From the NCBI RefSeq assembly GCF_000237925.1, contig NW_017386070.1, positions 372,001 through 436,000 of the forward strand: a DNA stretch of 64,000 nt, read 5' to 3'. Below are positions 38,230-53,200 of the stretch, piece by piece. Each line of letters starts with the position of its first letter. Position 1 is the first letter of the stretch. Below the pieces are notes generated by a model. It was not told the origin of the DNA. It saw only the letters and a list, made by a program, of their open reading frames with translations, and made no database searches. The position numbers were made by a program, and so were the translations under genes. The DNA comes from Schistosoma mansoni (Eukaryota > Platyhelminthes > Trematoda > Strigeidida > Schistosomatidae).

Positions 38230-41200
38230 CTATTAAAAAGTACAGAAAAATAAAACAATGAAGGTTATAACAATGATTATTTTTGAAAACTCCATGGCAT
38301 TGCTCACAAAGGAAAGAAATTTGATCCCCGTTGAGACTCATTAATACTTCGAAGCTTTGTGCGAATCATATGGGTCACTAAACTATCAAACTTCAGCTCA
38401 CCATTTGTGAATTTCGGTGCGAATAATATTCAGTTATCAGTTTACTTAGATTCTTGGTTTTTAATATCTGTGGTGAATTTATATATCAGCAAGACATCAT
38501 AATGTGACATTGATATTTGTGAGAAAAATGTTTCTTATGCATAAGCTGGATTTGTTTCATGGATATTGAAAATGATACAAACAAATTGTATTTTTACTTC
38601 TCATATCCGTTTGTAAGATGATTTAGATGGTTTGACAAAGATAGAACTAGCGACAATAGATTTACTTCCTGAACGAAAAGTAAATAAGTGAGAAGGAGCA
38701 TTATGAATGAAGGCAAAGAAAAGCATGTAATCGTCGAAATGTCATAGAGAACGAAGGGCGAAATAATCCCCCTTTTATTGTGCATCTCAGTTGATACTAT
38801 CTTTATAAATGCTTAAGAAGGATTTAAGAACATCACTTATTTATTAGTACCATATTATAGTTACGAATTGACAAATACTAAGAGTTTCGCTCATAAAAAT
38901 TCTGTCAGAAAGTAAAAAATATGAAGTCTCCATGAAAGCAACGAATGAGTCTAGGCATTTGATTCACATTCAGGGAAGAGTGGAGTTAGTAGTCTCACTG
39001 TAGACTTATTGAGGAAGTTTGGAGCATGAAGTAATTCACTGTACAGTAATTAAAGAAATAATCGCTTTTTTCTCACTAATTGAAATACCTTAATCTCAAA
39101 ACCTCTGGACTAAAACTAGAGTAAACTCATTAATCCTACTCTTCTATACAATATGTGCCAGTTGCAAAACTAGGTCTTTTTCGAAAAGATGTATATTGTT
39201 GAAGACATAAAATAAAACTGGGATTTACGAGGATAAGTGGTGAGATTTTGTTGATGTATTTTTTATAATGTGAGTTTCAGATGTTTCATAACAATACCTT
39301 GTGAAATATGCTTTTATGAAACTCTCAAATTATCCATGGCGATCTACGGATATACGCTCATACATTTGAAATTAATTTTATTTATTTTACTGTCACTTCA
39401 ATCTTTCAATCCAAAGTGTATTTCGATAGCCAAGTTTACGTTAGAAGTCAGGACATCTAAGTCTTAAACATGTAAACGAAATGAATTAATCTTCTGGATT
39501 GGTGAAAGTTTAGTTAAGTAAAGTTCTATAAAGTACTTACAGCTTGCTTCATCTGATTCATCCTTCAACCATTTTCCATCTTTTTGATACATTCCACAAT
39601 TCAGTACTTCATTACATTCTAGATCTGCATATAAACAATAACCTGTATTTTCACAGAGGAAACCTTTACATCCAGCTGAAAAAATAAATACACAAAATCA
39701 TTTTTTATATGGTTGTGAAAATGTAAAACTGATGCACTGGAATCTAAGATATCGATCATGTATTCTGAGAAAAATGAGGTCTGTTAGGAAATGCTGCAAG
39801 ACATTTTATGGTAAATTCCGCGGTACATATATAAATTAATCTTAGATTTTCTAAACTAACTAGTGACATCTGTTCAATTCACTATTATATCTTTTCTGAC
39901 TAGGCTAGTTGCCATTCTCAAAAACAAAATGTTTAATTTTCAAAGAAGAGATGAAATACCGATTATGTTTGAATACATTTTGTTATGTGTAAAATTATGT
40001 AGATTCGTGATCAATAATAATTACTTCGCCTGTAGCTCTTCTAGAGTTACTGCCGGTCACAAACCCGGGTAAAGGAGGAGGGTTGGGCATGGGGTTAGCG
40101 ACCCCATCCCGTAGAAAAGCTAACTTGCTAAAAAAACGCTAACCAGAAAAAATAATTCAAACCATTTAAACTCTGCCCTGGGAGTTGAAGGAATAATTAT
40201 GACGTCTCATGATGAAAGCCGAGATTCTTCGGAAGTCACGAGGCTGATGTCCCTTCTAACAACCAGAGCAACAATTTTTATAGGTACATGGAACTTCCGG
40301 ACAATGTGGGAGACAGGAAAGACCAGTCAAATAGCAATGGAAATGGGGAGATAGAAAATAGCAGTACTTGGAATCAGCGAAACTCATTGGACACAAGTTG
40401 GACAACAAAAGCTAGATACGGGATAGATGCTGCTGTACTCCGGCCACAAAGGGGAAAATGCTCCACACACTCAGGGAGTTGCTCAGATGCTGTCCAGAGA
40501 AGCACGAAATGCACTTGTAGGATGAGAATCTCATGGATCCAGAATTATCAAAGCATCATTCAAAACAAAGAAGGAGGGGATCACCATGAATGCTGTTCAG
40601 TGTTATGCACCCATCACTGATAGCAACGACGACGATACAGATCAGGTTTATGAGAGGCTGCAATCAATCATAGCTAAGTGCTCAAAAAAGGACCTCATCA
40701 TCCTGATGGGAGATCTAAATGCTGAAGTCGGAGTGAACAACACAGGATATGAAGATATAATGGGACGACATGGACTGGGAGAGAGAAATGAAAATGGGGG
40801 GAGATTTGCAAATCTATGTGCATTCAACAAATTGGTTACAGGCGGAAAAATATTTCCACACAAACGCATACAGAAAGCTACATGGATCTCGCCGGACCAC
40901 ACCACAGAGAACCAGATAGATAATATTTGTATCAACAAAAAATTTCGAAGGACAATGGAAGAGGTGAGAACCAGGAGAGGGTCTGACATAGCTTCAGATC
41001 ACCACCTGGTTGTGGCCAAGATGAAAGTGAGACTAAAGAAACATTGGACAACTGGAGAAACAGCATCACAAAGGTTCAATACAGCCTTCCTTTGAGATAC
41101 TAACAAACTCATCAAATTTAAGATAAATCTCAACAACAGGTCCTAAGCTTTACAAGACCGACTAGAAGAACAAGAAACTAAGATGGAAGACAACTGGAAA

Positions 41201-44200
41201 GAACGTCAAAGACACTCCTACTATACGGAGCTGAAACTTGGAGAACTACCACAAGCATCATCAAAATGTACAAGTATTTATAAACAGTTTTCTACGCAAA
41301 ATACTCAATAATCACTGGCAGGCTACTATCAGCAACAGCCTTTTATGGGAGAGGACAAACCAGCTTCCAAGTGAAGAAGAAATTAGGAAAAGCCGATAAG
41401 AGTGGATCGGACATACATTGCTGAAATCACCGAACTGCATCACGAGGCAATCCCTAGCTTGGAATTCGGAAGGGAAGCAGAAAAGAGGTAGGTCAAAGAA
41501 CACAATACGCCGGGGAATAGAAGCAGATATGAAAAAGATGAATAACAACTGGAAAGAACTGTAAAGGATTTCCCAAGACAGAGTTGGATGGAGAATACTG
41601 CTGTGAGACCTACTCTCCTCCACGAGGAGTAATAGGCGTAAGTAAGCAAGTAAGCAATTAATAATAATAGTAATAATAATAATAATTTCTGTGGAACATT
41701 GATTTTTACTTTTGTTACCAGATAAGTTAATCAGAAATACAAAAATAGTTATTCTTGGCTCGATAGCTCTTCTTATAATCTAAGGTTTGGTCACTAATCT
41801 AGTTTATTTCAAATAATTAGTGTTTAATTATTTGCTCTAATAATCATAATGATTTTTGATAAAGTTGATAAGACGTGATTTATTAAACAGAAATGATAAG
41901 TAGTACAACTCCCCGACCTAACGCTTCATATACTTGATTATATTTGTTGTTTTTTAATATAAAGATATTTACGGATATATGTTGACAATCAAGGCAGAAA
42001 GAAATATGTGGTGGCAAACTTGTTTGATTCGTCAGGTCAGGTGAATATGTGAAGTTTTAGAAGAAATGCTGGGACTATTAAACAAAATTTGAAAGATAAC
42101 AATTGAAATAGAACAAAACGAGTTTTTAACTACATGATATTACGGCTAGAAAGTCACAAGAAACTGAAACAGATGATAGTAAAAGTACTCGTAACATAGT
42201 TGGGCTATTCGGTAAACTGAACATACTAAGAAGGAGCACAATAATGGCGACCAGCATACACGAAACTGGTAATAACTGTAATGTGCAGAAAATATTGCCA
42301 TACTAAATTTCATTCAATCTCTATTTTTGTAAGTGTATATAGATTTGATTAATTTAGTTTTAATTTAATCTACTTATATTGAAAAAAAACAGTTTGCAAA
42401 CTCATCATTCATTTTTGTCATTGGTTTTAAATTCACAGTCCTTATGTTAACAATTCTAGAAAACATTTTTAACATACTTTCAGGATCTATTGGTAGTAGA
42501 TCAGTCCAAATTAACTCGAATCCTTTTGAACCAGATGCATCCGTTGCTGTGTGCATTCTGTTTAGAAGTTTTAAAAAAGAAAGTATATTCCGTAAAACCA
42601 CTTGATCAACACTAAGTAATCTCTTCCAAACAGTATGGATATTTTTAATTCACCAGTTGATAAAATTAAGACAGTTGGAAGATATGAACTTTTAAAATGG
42701 GATATGAACTAATAACACCGTTTCGTATTAAGTTGAGACAATGTAAAAGTATATAGTGACTATTACATCTGTCTCTGGACTAAAGAACATCATACCGCGT
42801 GATTAGGCTTTGCCATAGATTAATCAGTTTGAAATCCAGCAGTTACTACTTTTCATAAACACAAGAAATAATATTTTTCTATTTCAGAAAACCTTCGTCA
42901 CTGAAACAACAAACTGCAGATTTGGCTAGATGTTTGAATATGAAAATCTTGCTGAGATCACATGTAGGCGGTTGAAAAATTTGCCAACTGTGAGAAAATC
43001 TGGCACGAGCTCTGAAGTTGTAAACACAACATAAAGCGACCACCCGAATTAGATATATCGTTTTGTCCCACCTGGTCAGACAAATTAAGCTGGTAGGAAT
43101 TTAAAGGTTGTTTCTGTTTACTCGCCCCAGTTGCTCGTCTGACAAGGTAAGTGCCACACCCAGATTCTTTCATGGGAATATTGAATTTGATAAGACAAAG
43201 TAATAACAAAACCATTTAGTAACAAAAGTCATTTTGATAATCATTTTGTCATTTTATGGAAGCTATTAGTCACGTTCACATCTATTTCAGCGAACTGACA
43301 ACAATTTATGTAGATATTATAACCGTAAAATCATAATATATAACATGGAGTATTAAAGATGACTTGCAAATTAATTTTAAATATCTCACTCATAATCTAA
43401 GACTAATTGGATTTTTCCAATGAAAAAAACATTAAAGACTGAGAAATATGAGGCAAAAGGAATAGTCTCTCTCTCTCTATATATATATATATATAGTGGT
43501 GCACTAGTTAGACGTGTATACATATACTTTTTTTCATAGTTTGAAGCTTTTAAATGGTAAATATATTCAAACTGACTCATAAGTGAACCCGGCGGCTTCT
43601 GATCATGTCAAAATAGTTGGTTAGGGCTCCCGGTTCCACCTGCACGATATCAGATGCCCAGAATAAAATTATCTGTACAAACCAAATCAAATGCTGTGTA
43701 AACCTTTCGTATTAAACGACTAAAATGTCAGTTAAATTAAAAGTAATTGAATCCAAAGTGTTCCAAATAGGATAATCAGTAGATTATGCACGGACGGATA
43801 TCTTCTTACAATCATACTGAATATAATCTCATGAATTTGATGCTTTTGTTTGTTTGAAAATACTTTTAATTCGAAAATAAAGTCACTTAAAAAGAAACAG
43901 ACTTCACTATGGAATTAACTTCAGATGAAAGGTATTTGTCAATAGGATTATTTTCAAGACTGAAAAGGACCATGAATGACTCTCATTCAGAACGATTATT
44001 CCAACATACTATTCAGTTACCATATCGTGTAACTTAAAAATAATAAGAAATAAAAGTCATCAACACTTGTTAAGGGTTTCTTTTGAAAGGTTTTTATTTT
44101 TTCACAATCACGTTCATTGATTTTAAATAAATCTATTATTCTTTTCAGGAATAAACCGATATCACTTAAAATGTAAACAGTTACGATCATGAGCCCAAAA

Positions 44201-47200
44201 AGTCTTTAAGTATTTGTGGCTCATACTATGAATGATCTAATAGAATATCTGTGTATATTAACATTTTTAGGACTAAATTTCCAGCAACTCACTGACCATC
44301 AACATTATTACGAAATTGAAAACGGTATTCAAAATAGTTTTTCATCAATATTTGCATAAATTTTATTTATTCAGAAATGACAGAATGTGCTGTGAATGTG
44401 TTATGATATCAAAATAGGCTGATCTGGAAAGAACAGACTATTATGGATAGCTTTTAAAATGATCGGTGTTAAAGTTACTGAATCAGTTCTTCGAAAATAT
44501 GTTAACGTGACAAAGCTCGGTATATCTGTTCAGTGAGTTCAACTCAAAGAAACCTAGAAACGAATAGACAGTATAAGATAGTTTACGACAAACATTTTAG
44601 TGAAACAAGTAAACAATTCTGAGAACAACAGGTACCCATGTTGACAGAACATCTCTATAAACACTCTCTCTGAATATTGATCAGAACAGCCATTAAACAT
44701 CATGACCCCTTGAATTTTATGACAAAGCTTATTTCTATTACAGTAGATGGAAATTAAACAATCCATCTTATCTGCACAGTTAACTCATGTTGATTTAAAA
44801 AATTTAAAATCTCAAGAAGAACAATCGATCGGATAAATTTTTGAAATTAAAAGAATTTATAAAGTGTAAATTGACATTTTGCTGATTATCAGTAAAATTT
44901 ACCACTTTGGAGGGATAAAACGTGTAGAAAGCGTTCAATTGATGTAATAGGATAGCAACACCTGCTTCTCGCTCTCTCATATAGAAATGAAATACGAAAT
45001 TTGAAGAGTTGAATGACAATCAAACCTGGGATAATCTTTGATTCGGAGCATTCAGTCAACAGGACATTGGTAATTTTAAGAGATTAGAATTCGTCCATAA
45101 TATAGTTTCAGGTTGCTTGCCCTTACGTTATAAAAAATAATCAAACAATCAAGGATACTTCGAGTAGTTTAATTAATACCAGAATACATTGAGAGTAGGT
45201 TCTAACAACTCACCTAACTTTGAATCTTAGTACAAGTTATTAAACAAGATTCTAAGACTTAAATTCGGCATCTAGTACTCATCATAAATATGCTATACAA
45301 ACTATGATAGAGAGTCTGGAGCAGATAGGCATTTAAAATTTATTTTAGTATAAAGTATTTTATAAAACCTACTTTACTCGTGCTACAGAATTCGGTATAA
45401 CAATAGGCAGGAGTTCATTAGGATTTCCACAAAGTTCATATGAACTTCGTGGGTTACGATCTTCATATATCCGAAGAACTGCTCTTGAACAATCTATTAC
45501 GGTAGAAGAAAATATGATAAAAAAGGTTAAAAATAAATTTCTACTGTACAAGATAATATCTGCATACGTAGTGCTTAAGCTTCGGTTATAAAAGAATTCA
45601 TTTTAAGTTCGAGTAAATACAGCGACAAATGATTTTGTAATTCCAATTGTTATGTCTAATAACAATAGTGAATGGTAACTTTTGGATTCATTTATGGACC
45701 AATATTATGCATATATTTTTTACCGTATAATCGCTAAATAACTAAACTATTCATATTCATGTTTCCCTAATTATAAGCTTTATTTTGACCTATATACTAT
45801 TATTATACGATTTACCGTTCTTGAGTCTATTAATTACTGCCTCCCACATTCACAGCCACATTTGGCCAAATCTTGTACAAATGTTATTTTCTATTTTATA
45901 GGTACGATGTGGTCAGTCTGTTTGGTATCTAAACTCAGTATGTTTGAAATACAAGGATTCATACCACAGAGGCTGTTCTGGACTTAACTGGCGGGGCTAG
46001 GCAGAAAGCAGGACCGATACGTACTGTAGACTGCTCGTACGGTTTTACATTTGTCACTGGTCCAATCGATAATTCGCTGCTCTCTGATTGGCGGTCTTAT
46101 CGCGTCATACATTAGCTTGGCATCCATTCAGCCACAAGTTATAACACCAATGAATGTTTAATTTCTACTTGCAAAATCTTATTGATTCCGGTAAATAATC
46201 TAGTGCTTTATCTAGTACTCCGTGTCTTATACATACATTTAGTATGTCACTGGAATGTAAAAAATAACAGAGGATATCTGTTTGTCTGGAAACTAATCAA
46301 AGCTTTAACAGAATGAAATGTATAAAAAGCAAGCATGAACAATATACAAAAGTAAATACACTGGGAGATTCAATCCACTATCCGAGTTTCATTCTCACTT
46401 AGAAACTTACTCATTTTCGAACCTTCTAAATCCAATGAATTGAAATATAATTGAATGCGACTTTTCTCCGTAGTTCCTTGAATATACCATTCATAATTGA
46501 AATCCTTCACATATAAATTGGGAAAATTTGGTGAAGTAATTAAACCACTGCTAGTAGTTTTGACTGAATGTTTGTCGTCAACACCACCACCATTTTTCTT
46601 CCCTAAAAATATTTTCAGAAATTAAGACTACGTTACCTAACTATACTATTGAGTAGTATATATATATATATATACTTACAGTACTACTTTATTGCAACCA
46701 CTTGTTTAAAAATACGTAGACATAAACTGTATCAGAAATTTAATGAATTACATAGTAATTTAGTTAAATGTATTTAGATGTGGTGATTTTGCATCCATAA
46801 TGAGATCGTTTTCAATTAGAGTGGAGAAACTATGACCTCCTATCATGAGATCCCATACAGTCTTTGGATTATACAGTCTTTGCATTATCCAGATTGAAAG
46901 TAATAGTTAAAGTACGTCATATGTCCTTAAATGTCAAAGTATAGAGTATTTTTAAATGATTGAGAGGTTTTGTAGCTCTAATCATCGACGAACGTTGATA
47001 AATGAAAATAGTCAGAAACTCAGTGTATATCAGTAGTTATGTGATGACTGAAGAAAAATTTTCGAAAGGACCAAACCATAGACAAAATGTCATATTACAA
47101 TATAAGTCGGCTGTGGCACTGCCACGACATTACTCTAGCTATAAAACGTTAGGTAAATGGAATCCTGTCCCATTAAAATTTAAATATATAAGTGGATAAA

Positions 47201-50200
47201 TCAGATTGATTCTATACTGGAAACTTGAGTTGCAAAAGTGTTTGTCTGCCTAGACGACCAGGTGAGAGGATTAAGAGGTGTTGGCTCATAGTGAAGCACT
47301 ATGCTGGTTTCGAATTTATAGGTGTACCATACCTCACAAGATGAAATCATCTAAATCGCGTTGCCTAGTTGGTTGAAAGGTTTTAAAGGGAGTCTCGAGA
47401 TCGTGCTCGTTTACCCTCACTCCTTAATTTAGTCAATTATGACCTTAAGCAGTTTAAAATGAGTTCAAGGTTTCATTAGTTCATACTTAAAACCTTTATT
47501 AGTAATTTGTAAAGCAAATGAATAATATTAATGTAATATATGGTAACATACCTGGTTTATCAACAACTTTTGATTTTATTGGATCAAGAGGTATTTTCGG
47601 GAGAAATTCGTAACTTAATGTAAAGCCCTTTGAAGTTGTATTTTGTCCACTATGAAATCTCATTAAAATGGCTGTGGCAGTTGGATCTGAGACTATTGGA
47701 CCAGGTATATACTTCCCACAGTATATACTTATGGGTTCTAGTATATGTTGATTTGTACCTAAATAAATTTGTAATTCTTTCTCTAAATTATGCCAACGTT
47801 GTATCCATACATCATATGATACTTCGAGTAATGGTGGAAAGTTGATACGTGAAGTCAAAGCACTTATTACTTCTTCTTTTAAAGGAATGTATAACTGGAT
47901 GATTTCAAGGAAATCCTAAATCATTCAAAGAACAAAATGTGCACAGTGTCAATAACAATTATATACTTAAGCAAACAGTCTATAAAAAGTAGTCTCCACC
48001 ACGAAACGTTTCACCTGAATTTATGGTTAACACCGATATTTGATTGGCATAAATATTTCCAGTATTCGTTTTCTGTACTCGAGTGGTGACATTCCTATAT
48101 CAGATGCAGAGGTAGTAGTTATGTAAAACATCTCAAATTAAAGCCGATATTATTATCGGCTTATAAGTTTTATAGTAGAAGCGCCAAGTGGAAGTCGTTT
48201 GACTTTTGCATCTAGTGTTCAAGAAATAAAGTATCCAAATTGACGAGCTTGTAAGCGTGGATCAATTTTAATTGGTAAAACTCAGGATAAGTAAGAAAAG
48301 GATTAAGGTTGACTACACTAAGACCAATATAGGAAGCTAACGACTATTGGCTTGAGTACTGTGGAAAAGTGTGGGAGATCTTAACAGTGTTCCCGATATA
48401 TTGAAATTTATAGAAGCTAAACAACGATCGTTAGAGGTTTTTCGTTAGCACACAAAAATACTTCAAGTTTCAATCACTAATTTTATTGAACCATGTATTA
48501 AATGTAAATCTATTTCTTGCAGTTACAATAAAAATTAAAGTCATTAATGGAATATCTCCAGCAGTGGAATCCAGGACGCGCGCTTCGTTCTATTTGCGAC
48601 TCATGAGCTCGACGTGCCTGCATCCCAGAGTTGGTGTTCTATCCGGGAATCGAAGCCAGTACCGTTTGCTCTAAAGACTATCGCACTATGTCCAAACCAT
48701 CCTCACAGAATACCCTCATGCCAACCAAAACTGACCAAATTTCAGTCGGAAATGTTCACAACGGAATGATCCAAACTACTTCAAATTCAATTAAAATCTT
48801 TAGGTAGAGCCGACAGTTTTTTGTAAATGGTCGAACATTCAACCTAGGTGGTAATAAATTACAGTGAATATGTCAGTACTTTAGATAACTAAGTTTTTAT
48901 ATTCACCGAAAGTGACTTTCACAAAGGTAGATTTCAGCTGGTTATCACAAGTTTTAAAAGCTAATTTTATATTATTTATTAAAGTCTACTCTAGTATTAG
49001 TTGTAGTTTTAATCAGACTTAAAATCCAAAACTTTGAACATTGAGTTACATACATAATAGTTTTGAATCAAATGAACTCATTAGATCTGAAAATACATCG
49101 TATATAAGTTCAATCTTCATTATCACCAAAAAATAATTAAATTTACGCAATCAGTAATTAAATCTAAATTCATTTTACCATTATTTTTACTAGTCACAAA
49201 GAATTACCCTAATTATTATAACTTCAGCCAAAAATAAAACTATTTTTATATAATAACTAACATCATTATGAAACATAGTTTTAAGTATATTTTAAAAGTA
49301 TAGAAGACTAATCTATTTGATAGACATTTTGACAGATAACGTTGAAATGTTAATAATGAATGTTAGGAAAGTAAATAATGGTTATGTTTATGAAGTAAGA
49401 ATATTCGTGTATGTTAGCTTTTTTGTTTGTGCATAAATCAGTATTATCACTGGTGCTGTTTGTGTGTAGATTTTAAGATACATTCAGTTGATTAAAATGC
49501 TTACGTAAATGAAAAAAAAAAGATTATTTTTTAAACCCATAAGCCCATATAAATAAAACTGAACGGAATAAGATTAACATTCATATAGTCCACTATTTTT
49601 TAAAGTTTAGCGAGACCATTTCAACAACAATTCTGAGTTTAAAACTGATTATTTATTCTGTTTTGCAGTATATAAGATAATAAAGCTCGTACGCATAGAT
49701 GATGATGGATAGTCTAAAGTTATTAATAAAAGGTCACTTGACGTGAGTTTTCTAATAGATGAGAATTATCAACAAAGTACAACAAAATAAGCCATAATTA
49801 AACTCAAAATCGAAGTTTCCCAGAACGTGGACAGGAGAACATTATGGAAACTTCTTCGACACTATGGAGTTCCTGAGTAGATTGTCAACATCATCTGGAA
49901 TTCAGACGACGGAATACAGTGCAAAGTGGTGCATGGAGGACAGCCGACAGACGCATTACAAGTAAGAACCGGTGTTAGACAAGGCTGCCTACTCTCCCCC
50001 TTTCTCTTTCTTCTTGTGGTTTACTGAAATATGAAGACCTCGACATCTGACGGGAAGCACGGAATACAATGGAGATCTCATAATGAATTAGACGATTTGG
50101 AGTTCGCAGATGATCTATGTCTTCTATCCCATACACACGAACAAATTTAGACGAAGACAACTAATGTAGCAGTAACCTCTGCATCAATAGGCCTCTACAT

Positions 50201-53200
50201 AAACCACGGAAAAAGTGAGATCCTGAAAAAATAGCTCGGAGAACACAAAACCAATCACACTTCATGGAGAAACTCTGGAAGATGTGGAAATCTTCACGTA
50301 CCTGAGCAGCGTCATCAATGAACAAGGAGGATCTGATGCAGATGTAGAGGCGAGGATTGGCAAAGCAACGACTGCGTTCCTACAGTTGAAGAACATATGA
50401 AACTCGAAACAAATGTCTGCAAGCCAACATCAAAGTCAGAATCTTAAATAAGAACGTCAAGATAGTTAGTTATATTATACGGAGCTGAAACTTGGAGAAC
50501 TACCACAAGCATCATCAAAATTTACAAGTATTTATAAACAATTGTCTACGTAAGATACTGAATGTTCGTTGACTGGATACCATCAGCAACAGTCTACTGT
50601 GGGAGAGAACAAACCAACCTCCAGTTGAAGAAGAAATTAGGGAAATACGTTGGAAGTGGACCGGACATACATTGCTGAACTCACCAAACTGCATCACGAG
50701 GCAAACGCTAACTTGGAATCGTGGTGGGAATCGGAAAAAAACAAGGTCAAAGAACACAATACGCCGGGAAATAGGAGCAGATATGAAAAGGATAGTTAGC
50801 AACTGGAAAGGATTGCTCAGGACAGAATTGGATTGAGAATGCTGGAGGTCAGTCTATGTTTCTTCACGAGGGGTTACATGAGTAAACAAGTAATTTCGAA
50901 TACTTTTATAGAGGTGTTGATGTCTATTTACGTTATCAGAAGAAATACATAAATTAAGTCATTAATGGAGTAGAAACATATTTTTGAAGTCCATTTCAAA
51001 ATAACTTATTATAGCTGGAGTTTACTTGAGATATGACCAACAACTAGTTTCAGTTATTTATCAAAAGGAAATTTAAATGGTGAAACAAGTGTTGGATATA
51101 TATACTACGTATTTTGACGATTGATACAATCGATGGATATCAATTTTATCCCTATATATATTGTGGGGCATTTTTAAAGACTAATGTTGATAACAAATCT
51201 TCATATCTGATGGTAATCTATTTACATTATTTAAAGTAATAAGATTTATATATTACATCTCTAACTACTCAATCATTTGACTGTAATAAATTTGTAACAT
51301 TGTTAGTAGTTGAACTTTGTAATCCCATGGTGAAGATCAACACAAAAAGTCTATATTTGATCGAAATTGTTTACCAGAATCGAATGTCACCTTCGAGTGG
51401 TGGAATTTTATGAAATACTGATTGTTTTGTGCAGCTAGTAATCCAGGAAAATTACATCGTAACTGCATTGGGTTGGTTCCAGAGTCTTATTTGATTTGTT
51501 TACTTTAACCAGGGCTTGAGGTGAACTGTTCAAACGAATAATTTGTAAATATCACTGCAATATCTATACAAAAAGACAGTTACTCTTTTTTTCTTACTAA
51601 ATCTTTGTTGTCACTTTTAGGTTTGTAATTTAAAAGTCTGTTATTTGAAGATCATATCTACAACACAACCATATTTTTCGGATGGGTAATGGTAAAACAT
51701 TGAAGTATTACGGAACGAGATATTCATCAATCCATCGATGTTTCCGTACGATTTGCATTAGTCCCATCGAGACCATGAAATATAGTTTTAGCTATGATGA
51801 GAGTGATAAGACATTTTGAAGTGGTAGGCGGAGGTTTTACACCAGTTAGGTACTTTGGAGTAGTTCTAGTAGTCATGTTCAGGTAAGACGAAATTGTGGG
51901 TCACCAGGTCCCATTAAAAGCATTTTGTTATTCAGTATTGTAGAGAGTTCAGTAATGCCACCAAAAATCTGGCTGTTGTTCTTTGAACTTAAATATTTCT
52001 TCTGTTTACATAAATGTGTGGGAAAACTATACCGGACACAATCGATTCTTCACAATTAACTTAAAAAAACAATCAAAACACAATTATGACAATTCCGTCA
52101 TAAGCGCAAATAGTTCTGAAATAGACATATCTGATAAACATGAAATGAGTGCAGTATTGTGGTTATTTTATTGAACAGACTAGTATTTTGTATCTTGATC
52201 AGTTCTGATTACTGTGAAACTAAATTTCTTCCGAAGACCAAAGGCGCCATACAAAAATGACAGTATATTTAGGCAAAGTACTTCACTGTACTTCATATTG
52301 CAAATTAAGCAATATTATCACCATTTCTAAATCTAGTAATAGACTTAAAACATTTTTAAAGGGACTAGTGACAACGCGAAGCTGTCAAATGATGAATAAT
52401 GTAAGCTTCTATTTCCTAGACAGAATGAAAGTTTTCATGTTTTTTGTTTGTAGTTCTAATGGTTTTAAAACAACCTAATGACGGTCTATCACTTTTCCGT
52501 AAACCATCTAAACATTCAAATTTTTTATGTAAAATTTCCTATTCTACTTCAAGCAAGGTAAGTTAGTTAACTGGAGATTCCTTACCTGATTACAAATTTG
52601 AAATTTTTCTACTTCTGATTGGCTGTCAATTGATACTTTAGACTGGGTTCGATATGTAGTTGCAAATGTTTCAAAGACTAGACGTATGGATTGTTCTACA
52701 GCAAATTCATTTTGTGGTGTAATTAAATACAAACAATCTGAATTAGGTGGGTAATTATTTGGGTAGAGAGGTGAGTTGGTCCATCCTTTGAAATTTACTG
52801 TATTTGTTTTTGAGGTAGATGAGGATGATGGTTCAGAAGAGGATGATGACGATGAAAAAACAGAGGTTGTCGACTGTGATGGGTTTACATACATAAACTG
52901 ACAACTTTCAGGATTAATCATTGTACCGGGGATACCAAAGTCTACAAATGAATAGAAACAGTTGATAAATCGTTTCATAGCCAAAGGAGGAAAGAACCAG
53001 GTGTGGTTTACACAGAAAATGTTCAACTAGTTGAGTCCTCTAGCTGAAGATTTTAAACTATTTACTTATTGTTACAAAATTAGCGTCAATACTTTAAGAT
53101 TACTTGATTGATATCTAATATTACTGACAGTTTTATAACCTAGTTAGTGTATAACAAGTTAGCAGTAAAGATGTCCTCTGATTTTTGATTGATATTGTGC

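Noticed and set aside
42374-42601. Whole 75-codon minus-strand frame as an exon
   Set aside because: Only 42478-42557 has an acceptor, donor and phase that fit the neighbouring exons; the rest is intron read-through.
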